Positions 57,669-64,000 of a stretch of DNA of 64,000 nucleotides are shown here, one piece after another. The stretch spans positions 1 through 64,000 of the forward strand of contig NC_064443.1 of assembly GCF_023343835.1 (NCBI RefSeq), in the 5' to 3' direction. The DNA comes from Lagopus muta (Eukaryota > Chordata > Aves > Galliformes > Phasianidae). The notes under the pieces were generated by a model that had not been told where the DNA came from, searched no databases, and saw only the letters and a program-made list of their open reading frames with translations. How positions within the stretch are numbered: the stretch's first letter is position 1; every line of letters starts with the position of its first letter. The translations under genes were made by a program, and so were the position numbers.

Positions 57669-60540
57669 GAATCACAGAATCACAGAATTGTAGGGGTTGG
57701 AAGGGACCTCCTGAGATCATCGAGTCCAACCCCCCTGCCAAAGCAGGTTCCCTACACCAGGTAGCACAGGTAGGCATCCAGGCAGGTCTTGAACATCTCC
57801 AGAGAAGGAGACTCCACCACCTCCCTGGGCAGCCTGTTCCAGTGCTCCGTCACTCTCACTGTAAAGAAGTTCTTGCGCATGTTTGTGCGGAACTTCCTAT
57901 GCTCCAGTTTCTGGCCATTTCCCCTTGTCCTGTCTCCACTCACCACTGAAAAGAGTCCAGCCTCACCATTCTGCCCCCCACACCTTAGATATTTATAGAC
58001 CTGGATCAGGTCCCCTCTCAGTCTTCTTTTCTCAAGGCTGAACAGACCCAGTTCACTCAGCCTTTCCTCATAGGGGAGATGCTCCAGGCCCTTCACCATC
58101 TTCGTGGCCCTCCGCTGGACTCTTTCCAAGAGATCCCTGTCTTTTTTGTACTGGGGAGCCCAGAACTGGACGCAGTACTCCAGATGAGGTCTTACCAGGG
58201 CAGAGTAGAGGGGGAGGATCACCTCCTTTGACCTGCTGGCCACGCTCTTTTTAATGCACCCCAGTAAGCCATTGGCCTTTTTGGCCACAAGGGCACACTG
58301 CTGGCTCATGGCCAACCTGTCGTCCACCAGGACACCCAGGTCCCTTTCCGCAGAGCTCCCCTCCAGCAGGTCATCCCCCAACCTGTACTGGTGCATGGAA
58401 TTATTCCTCCCCAGATGCAAGACTCTACACTTGCTTTTGTTAAACCTCATCCGGTTTTTCTCTGCCCAGCTCTCCAGCCTATCCAGGTCTTGCTGAATGG
58501 CAACACAGCCCTCAGGTGTGTCAGCCAATCCTCCCAACTTCGTATCATCAGCAAACTTGCTGAGGGTGGCCATTATCCCCTCATCAAGGTCATTGATGAA
58601 GATGTTGAACAAGACCGGACCCAGCACAGACCCCTGAGGAACACCGCTGGTTACAGGCTTCCAACCGGACTCTGCACCACCACCAACGACCCTCTGTGCT
58701 CTGCCAGTCAGCCAGTTCTCAACCCACCTCACTGTCCACTCATCTATCCCACACTTCCTCAGCTTTGTTATAAGGACATCATGGGGGACAGTATCAAATG
58801 CCTTGCTGAAATCAAGGTAGACTACATCCACTGCTCTCCCCCTATCCACCCAGCCAGAGACAACATCATAGAAGGCTGCCAGGTTGGTCAAGCACGACCT
58901 CCCCCTTGTGAACCCGTGCTGACTACTCCTGATAACCTCCTCTTCTTCCAGTTGTCTGGAGATGACATCCAGTACAAGCTGTTCCATCACCTTTCCAGGG
59001 ACAGAGGTGAGGCTGACTGACCTATAATTGCCTGGGTCTTCCTTCTTGCCTTTTTTGAAGACCGGGATGACGTTGGCTATCTTCCAGTCTTCAGGCACCT
59101 TCTCCGTCTTCCAGGACTTCTCAAAGATGACCGAAAGCGGTTCAGCAATCACCTCTGCCAGCTCCTTCAGCACCCGTGGATGAATCCCATCGGGTCCCAT
59201 GGATTTCTGAACATTGATGTTGCCTAGGCGCTCCCGGACCACCTCTTCCCTGACAGAAGGGAGGTCTTCTATTCCCCAGATCCTCTCACTAATCTCCAGG
59301 GTCTCAGATTCCCGAGGGGGAGCTTTTTCACTGAAGACAGAAGCAAAGAAGGCATTCAGTATCTCCGCCTTCTCAGCATCCCCCGTTACCAGAACACCCC
59401 CATCACTTAGCAGGGGAGCCACATTCTCCCTAGTCTTCCTTTTACTGTTAATGTACTTGAAAAAACCTTTTTTATTATCCTTTATCCCCTTTGCCAGATT
59501 TAATTCCAGGCGGGCTTTAGCATTCCTTGTCGCATCCCTGCAGACCCTGACAACATTCCTGTATTCTTCCCAAGTAGTCAGACCCTTTTTCCACATTTCA
59601 TGGGCCTTCTTCTTTCCTTTGAGTTTGTGCACGAGCTCCTTGCTCATCCACACAGGTCTCCTGCCACCCTTTCCCGATTTCTTCCTCACAGGGACGCACC
59701 GATCCTGAGCTTGGAAGAAGTGCTGCTTAAATGCTGACCAGCTCTCACAGGCCCCCTTGCCTTCCAACACCCTAGCCCATGAGACAGCTCCAAGTAGGCC
59801 CCGAAAGAGATCGAAGTTGGCTCTCCTAAAGTCCAGGATAGCAATCCTACTTTTTGCTTTACTTCTTCCACTCAGGATCTTGAACTCCACCATCTCGTGG
59901 TCACTACAACCCAAGCTGCCCCCGACCTTTACTTCCCTGACAAGCCCTTCTCTATTAGTGAGAATAAGGTCCAGCAGTACCCCTCTCCTCGTCGATTCCT
60001 TAACCACCTGCATCAGGAAGTTGTCTTCAACACATTGCAGGAACCGTCTGGACCGCGCATGCCTGGCCACATTGCTTTTCCAGCAAATATCTGGATGATT
60101 GAAGTCCCCCATAAGCACCAGCGCCTGGGATCGTGACGCTGCTTCCAACTGTTTGTGGAAGGCCTCATCAACCTCCTCCTCCTGATCAGGGGGCCTGTAG
60201 CACACACCCACAACGGTGTCAGCCATACCAGCCCGCCCCTTGATTCTTACCCACAAGCTCTCCACTGCTACACCACTCTCCCCCAGGTGGAGTTCAATAC
60301 ATTCAAGCTGCTCTCTTACATAAAGAGCAACTCCACCACCCCGCCTTGCCGGCCGATCTTTCCTAAAAAGCACATAGCCCTCCATGACAACATTCCAGTC
60401 ATGCGAGCTGTCCCACCACGTCTCTGTGATCGCAATGAGATCATAGCCATGTGACCGCACGCAGACAAGGCCTTTGTTAAAAAGGGACTGGCTGCTGTAA
60501 GAAAAATATCTGCAGAATAAATAACATGTTGTACTTTACT
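57669..60540 (-). mobile_element. Long CR1 LINE, 5'-truncated in the endonuclease domain
   Basis: A 2.9-kb minus-strand CR1. Its 3' end lies at 57,669-57,690 (two copies of the ATTCTGTG octamer read on the minus strand), preceded by a 3' untranslated region with the common AGGGGGGTTGGACTCGATGATC-type block. ORF2 then runs without a stop to about 60,535. Upstream sequence becomes unrelated AT-rich DNA near 60,540, so the copy is truncated at the 5' side. Lack of frame damage implies a young insertion compared with the other CR1 fragments here. Confidence 0.95.
57752..60460 (-). CDS. CR1 ORF2 protein (endonuclease-reverse transcriptase), N-terminally truncated
   Basis: About 902 codons with no stop. 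Residues 8-188 are the AP-endonuclease domain: AITETWWD (about 10-17, catalytic Glu), GDFNHPDI (118-125) and CSDHEM (185-190). The first endonuclease motif (normally an Asn-Ala-x-Ser type) is poorly preserved in the codons upstream. Residues about 418-700 are the [22 protein letters not shown] (Asp550), [20 protein letters not shown] and KFADDTKL (Asp638-Asp639). The C-terminus carries the usual CR1 thumb/tail motifs ([40 protein letters not shown]). The codon at 60,458-60,460 is GTG, not ATG; the frame stays open upstream to about 60,535. Family proteins copy their RNA at genomic nicks; this copy probably lacks a complete endonuclease. Confidence 0.93.
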   Translation of the reverse strand: MRSHGYDLIAITETWWDSSHDWNVVMEGYVLFRKDRPARRGGGVALYVREQLECIELHLGESGVAVESLWVRIKGRAGMADTVVGVCYRPPDQEEEVDEAFHKQLEAASRSQALVLMGDFNHPDICWKSNVARHARSRRFLQCVEDNFLMQVVKESTRRGVLLDLILTNREGLVREVKVGGSLGCSDHEMVEFKILSGRSKAKSRIAILDFRRANFDLFRGLLGAVSWARVLEGKGACESWSAFKQHFFQAQDRCVPVRKKSGKGGRRPVWMSKELVHKLKGKKKAHEMWKKGLTTWEEYRNVVRVCRDATRNAKARLELNLAKGIKDNKKGFFKYINSKRKTRENVAPLLSDGGVLVTGDAEKAEILNAFFASVFSEKAPPRESETLEISERIWGIEDLPSVREEVVRERLGNINVQKSMGPDGIHPRVLKELAEVIAEPLSVIFEKSWKTEKVPEDWKIANVIPVFKKGKKEDPGNYRSVSLTSVPGKVMEQLVLDVISRQLEEEEVIRSSQHGFTRGRSCLTNLAAFYDVVSGWVDRGRAVDVVYLDFSKAFDTVPHDVLITKLRKCGIDEWTVRWVENWLTGRAQRVVGGGAESGWKPVTSGVPQGSVLGPVLFNIFINDLDEGIMATLSKFADDTKLGGLADTPEGCVAIQQDLDRLESWAEKNRMRFNKSKCRVLHLGRNNSMHQYRLGDDLLEGSSAERDLGVLVDDRLAMSQQCALVAKKANGLLGCIKKSVASRSKEVILPLYSALVRPHLEYCVQFWAPQYKKDRDLLERVQRRATKMVKGLEHLPYEERLSELGLFSLEKRRLRGDLIQVYKYLRCGGQNGEAGLFSVVSGDRTRGNGQKLEHRKFRTNMRKNFFTVRVTEHWNRLPREVVESPSLEMFKTCLDAYLCYLV

Positions 60541-60935
60541 TGGTTTATAATAACACCCCATAGCCTTTTAGGAGATCTTGGTTGTGGATTTGTGCTATTT
60601 TGATGATAGCTGCTGATTCATGGCTCCTCAGTCCACTTGACAATAGGGCCCCTACTGTGTTATATAAAACACACACTTTAGCTTTAGGAGCGCAAACCTT
60701 TAATCAAATTCAAAATGCCAGAGTGGAAATTTGGAATCCTTTTCGGTATGATTTCATTCTCATCTTCAAGTCCAACAGTCTCAAAAAAAAAAAAAAAAAA
60801 AAAAAATACTCTCCCAGCTATACTGTGTCTAATGGAATTAGTTTAAATATAGTGCTAAGAATTTATAATGAGGAACTATTTTCATGGCTTTATTTCCCTA
60901 TTCACACAGAGCAGTGCTCTGAGCCACATTATCAC

Positions 60936-60966
<31 letters not shown>

Positions 60967-63020
60967 CAGAAAAACCTCAAACTGTCTTAATCTTCATTCA
61001 CTACGCCTGTCTTTTATGACAGGAGAAACATTCTGAGGTGGTTTTTTTTGTAAATTAGATACTGACAATATAAAAATCTCCTGAAAGCAGCTATATGACT
61101 TTCAGCTTTGACATTTAAGATGATTCAGTTACGCACGACCAGACACATAAAAATTAAGCAGCACGGTACTGCTATAATTTTAATGGACAATCTTTAACAG
61201 TCTTTCCGAGTATAGACATGTAAAGTGGAATTCATCAACCAAAACAAGATTACTGTTTCGAAATTCCTCATTTCTCTTTCCCATTTTACTTTCCATTTGG
61301 AAACCACACCTTGTGAGAGAGTTAAAGTTCCTGTCAGCATTATCATTCAGTGAGAGGAATCCAACTAGAATTAAGAGATGTATCAGAAAGCCTGCCTTTT
61401 TTTTTTTTTTTTTTTTAATTGCTTGAGCTATTCCTGAGCTCTTGTCCATCAGCAGAGATCTCTCTTCAATGGAGATGGCTGCTTAGAGGTAATTTGCTTC
61501 GTGCTGATCCTGCAGTATCCTCTGCAAGAGCAGAGGCTAGTTGAACTACAAGCTGTCAATAAAGTCTGCAAATGCTGCCAATTTCTAGGTAATTTCTGTG
61601 AAAGTCCATGGAAGCAATGGAAAATGCAGTTGGTTCTTGGTGACATAGGAGAGCTTCAATGAAGGTGCAGCTGAGTCCTACTGCTTCAATCTGGAAGGCA
61701 GTGTAGGGCTTGGATCTTCCTCCTCTGACACCTACTTCTCAGATCAGTACTTTTCCAGTCACAGCAAGACACTATATTATAGCTGCCAGCGTTCACCTGT
61801 GGTGACTCCAATGAAATATATCTTCTGGCAAAAACTTAAATCCACTAGTTAAACAAAGTACAAATCTTTCATAGCAGCACTACATTACAAGCATAAAAAT
61901 CTCGGTGCTAGTGAAAATACAGGTGGCACTAAATTCACAATTCTGCATACTAAATACAATAGTAACGAGATGATACAAAAGGTACTGGATACTTAAAAAA
62001 ATAAAAGTCAAAGGAAAAGTGGTAAAGAACAAAATATAAACAAATAACGTGAAGAAAAAATACTAAAATAGATGAAAATCCAGAACATAACACTGAAACA
62101 AGAAAGGAATAATATATGCAGACACGAATAAATGATGCAGGCAGAAAACTAAAAGGTGTTACAAACACCTCTGAGATACAGAATAAACAAAGGAAGAATA
62201 TGAAGAAGCCATGGTAAAGTCCTGCGCTCTTTTTATAACGGTACATTTCCAGAAAGAAAATTTCAACATGAAAATTTAAAAAGAAATATCTCACCCACAG
62301 GAAAAAAAAAATAGAAAAATACAGCATGTGATTTACCAGAAAACCTAAAACATTAGATAAAACCACTACTAATTGAAACCATGAAGAAGCCCACAAAATA
62401 GTCAAAAATGTTAATACGAAGAATTTTAATTATTTTAGTTATATGATAAATAATGAGATAATATCAGAATAGGGAAGACTGCATTTTAGGAAACCACTCT
62501 GAAAATTAGTTTACCAGAATGCAGAGCAATTTTGCAAAGGAAGTAATGAAAACAGCTCATCAACTGGGAATTAAACATGACAAATGCTTGTGCAGAATTG
62601 GTATCCCTAGTAAAATTCTTATTCAGTCTATTCTGACCAAATGATATGTGTAAATACCTGGTAAATAAGTGAGTTCTTATCCCACATAATGACTTTTATC
62701 TTTAAGTGAGCAGTTAGGCATACTATAGTTATTTTTTAACATCCTGTAGGTAAAAAAACTTAGTGAATACATATGCAAATTTATAACGGCAAATATCCCA
62801 ATAAATATGCAACACAAATGAAGTGTTCACAAGTATTTCCTGAAAACTTCTAACTGTTGACTCATTCAATCAAATGGAAAAAGATATGTTCACAAAGCAA
62901 ATCCCAAATTGCATATTATGAACAAAATTTGTAATAATCCATTGACTTTTTCAGTACAGAAAAAAAAAAAAAAATCAAATAAAAAAGTAACACCAAAATA
63001 TTAAGAAGATTTACCAATGA
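60541..63020. other. AT-rich sequence with homopolymer runs, no gene identified
   Basis: Contains poly-A at 60,783-60,806, poly-T at 60,939-60,966 and 61,398-61,416, and A-run 62,962-62,974. The 151-codon minus-strand frame at 61,950-62,405 is Phe/Leu/Tyr-rich low complexity and is rejected as a gene. Confidence 0.45.
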
Positions 63021-63029
63021 CTCTATGTA

Positions 63030-63345
63030 TGGGGCTGCTGAATCATAGTCAGAACCTCTGATTGATCACCTGAGATGACAATGAGTCAGCCATGGGAGCA
63101 CAGGTGAAGGCAATTTACCTGTGCTGGTGGAAGGGGCGGAGCCTGGCTCTACCTCTCCTAGACCTATTTAAGAGCTGACTGCCCATAGGGAAGGTTTTCT
63201 CCTGGAGACCTACTTCATTGGAGTTTACTGTGTGAGTCTAGGATAGGGTGAGTGTCCTTCTTTTACATTCTAGTATAACAATTGCACCGGCCAAACTCCT
63301 GGATATGCTATATCATCTGTATATTCATTGATTGTACACTCTGTA
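63030..63345 (+). promoter_or_regulatory. Promoter-like dispersed element, copy 4 (best preserved)
   Basis: Begins TGTATGGGGCTGCTGAATCA (63,032). It then has CCTCTGATTGATCACCTGAG, an AP-1-like TGAGTCA (63,082), inverted AGCACAGGT (63,097-63,105) and ACCTGTGCT (63,117-63,125), a GC box in AGGGGCGGAGCC (63,131), TATTTAAG (63,165-63,172), and a donor-like AGGGTGAGTG (GTGAGT 63,248-63,253) about 80 bp after the TATA box. It ends near ATTCATTGATTGTACAC (63,340). It resembles an RNA polymerase II promoter with a short first exon. It may be a solo LTR; the poly(A) part and target duplication were not recognised. Confidence 0.65.
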
Positions 63346-64000
63346 GTGGGATAGATTAAGTTGTTTGGTTTTTGTAAATGTGTAAGGAGTTCAAATTTTT
63401 ATTGTAGGTGGCAAAAAAAAAAAACAATTCTTTTTCCTTCATATCAGAACTTGATATTTACTTGATATTTACTGTGCCTCACTAAATTGTGATGATGGGA
63501 TCTTGTACTAGAAATTCATGCACTAGCTCAAAGGTTTCTGATTGTGGCAGGCATTGCCTTGACTGAGACATGAAAAAGCATGGGTCTAAAGCTCTTCTCC
63601 ACCAATATTCAGGAGACAGCACGTATATGGGGTCTTAGAAAGGTCCTGGCCTGACTGCCACTTGAGTAAATTTTGGATGTATTACGTCAGTTGGTCTGTT
63701 ATTGAATAGTACATTTGAGTTGCAACTTTCATTTCAGGGGACAAGCTAATAAATCACAATAGCTTCAAATGACTATTAAGGTTGTCAAGTTTTCACTTTC
63801 CCACTCACATTTCTTGTGACTTAACTCAATATGGGAATTTTAATGATGGCCACATAACGTAATTCAGGTTGAACTTCGCAGTCAGAAAGGGCTCATGGAT
63901 AAGCACTGAAATGACCTAACCTCTGGAGAGGACATCATAAATAAAATGTCTACAAGTTAAGACTATCTGACTGATGCTGAGGAACAGGATCCAGGCAGTA
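63346..64000. other. AT-rich sequence to window end, no gene seen
   Basis: A-run at 63,413-63,425. No recognised feature. Confidence 0.4.

Noticed and set aside
58391-59708. Plus-strand frames of 209 and 164 codons
   Set aside because: Opposite-strand shadows of the CR1 ORF2.
61950-62405. 151-codon hydrophobic minus-strand frame
   Set aside because: Phe/Leu/Tyr/Ile-rich composition follows from A-rich plus-strand sequence; not a credible membrane protein.

Overview
The window is the left end of a vertebrate, almost certainly avian, chromosome, read from the telomere inwards. It opens with about 0.8 kb of CCCTAA repeats (the C-rich strand at a left end). The only recognisable autonomous transposons are CR1-type LINEs with the bird-style 3' end (repeated ATTCTGTG) and GVPQGS / FADD reverse transcriptase motifs. 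The species cannot be fixed from sequence alone. No host protein-coding gene could be identified. Almost every long open frame is a CR1 or retrovirus remnant, a repeat artefact, or an opposite-strand shadow.

Region 1 (1-11.7 kb) is layered subtelomeric DNA. After the telomere and its degenerate border (1-835) comes a 20/26-bp telomere-like satellite (836-1,700), a short 45-bp repeat (1,943-2,078), and a higher-order satellite (about 2,200-4,050). Each unit of that satellite is a 164-bp core plus 4 to 6 copies of a 37-bp subrepeat. The core carries a close match to the vertebrate CTCF motif and, 50 bp on, an 18-bp perfect inverted repeat with telomere-like arms. From 4.27 to 8.73 kb three large units follow, each with a different 37-bp minisatellite free of stop codons on both strands. 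From 9.0 to 10.5 kb lie rearranged CR1 pieces. From 10.7 to 11.73 kb, read on the minus strand (towards the telomere), an upstream promoter-like block is followed by six tandem ~145-bp modules, each with a TTTAAGG-like TATA element and most with a GTRAGT splice-donor-like site.

Region 2 (11.7-22.9 kb) is a retroelement and simple-repeat graveyard. It holds a plus-strand retroviral protease/RT remnant, a TGGGGTGA minisatellite interrupted by a second copy of the promoter-like element, a ~2 kb purine tract interrupted by a minus-strand LTR-like piece with an env-like membrane tail, direct duplications, two unidentified minus-strand open frames that may be retroviral, and a 1.3 kb CR1 copy.

Region 3 (22.9-64 kb) is AT-rich single-copy-looking DNA. 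It contains one CpG-rich island (30.08-30.85 kb) beside a (CAC)n tract of about 30 copies, two further CR1 fragments (38-39.7 kb), a long nearly intact CR1 ORF2 (57.67-60.54 kb, minus), and two more copies of the promoter-like element (54.0 kb minus, 63.1 kb plus).

The most interesting pattern is the possible assembly of a telomere-directed transcription unit: minus-strand core-promoter modules at 10.7-11.7 kb, splice-site-flanked 148-nt blocks at 6.9 and 8.6 kb, then an array of six CTCF-like motifs, all upstream of the strand that would yield UUAGGG (TERRA-type) RNA. The motifs are visible in the sequence; the transcription unit is inference.
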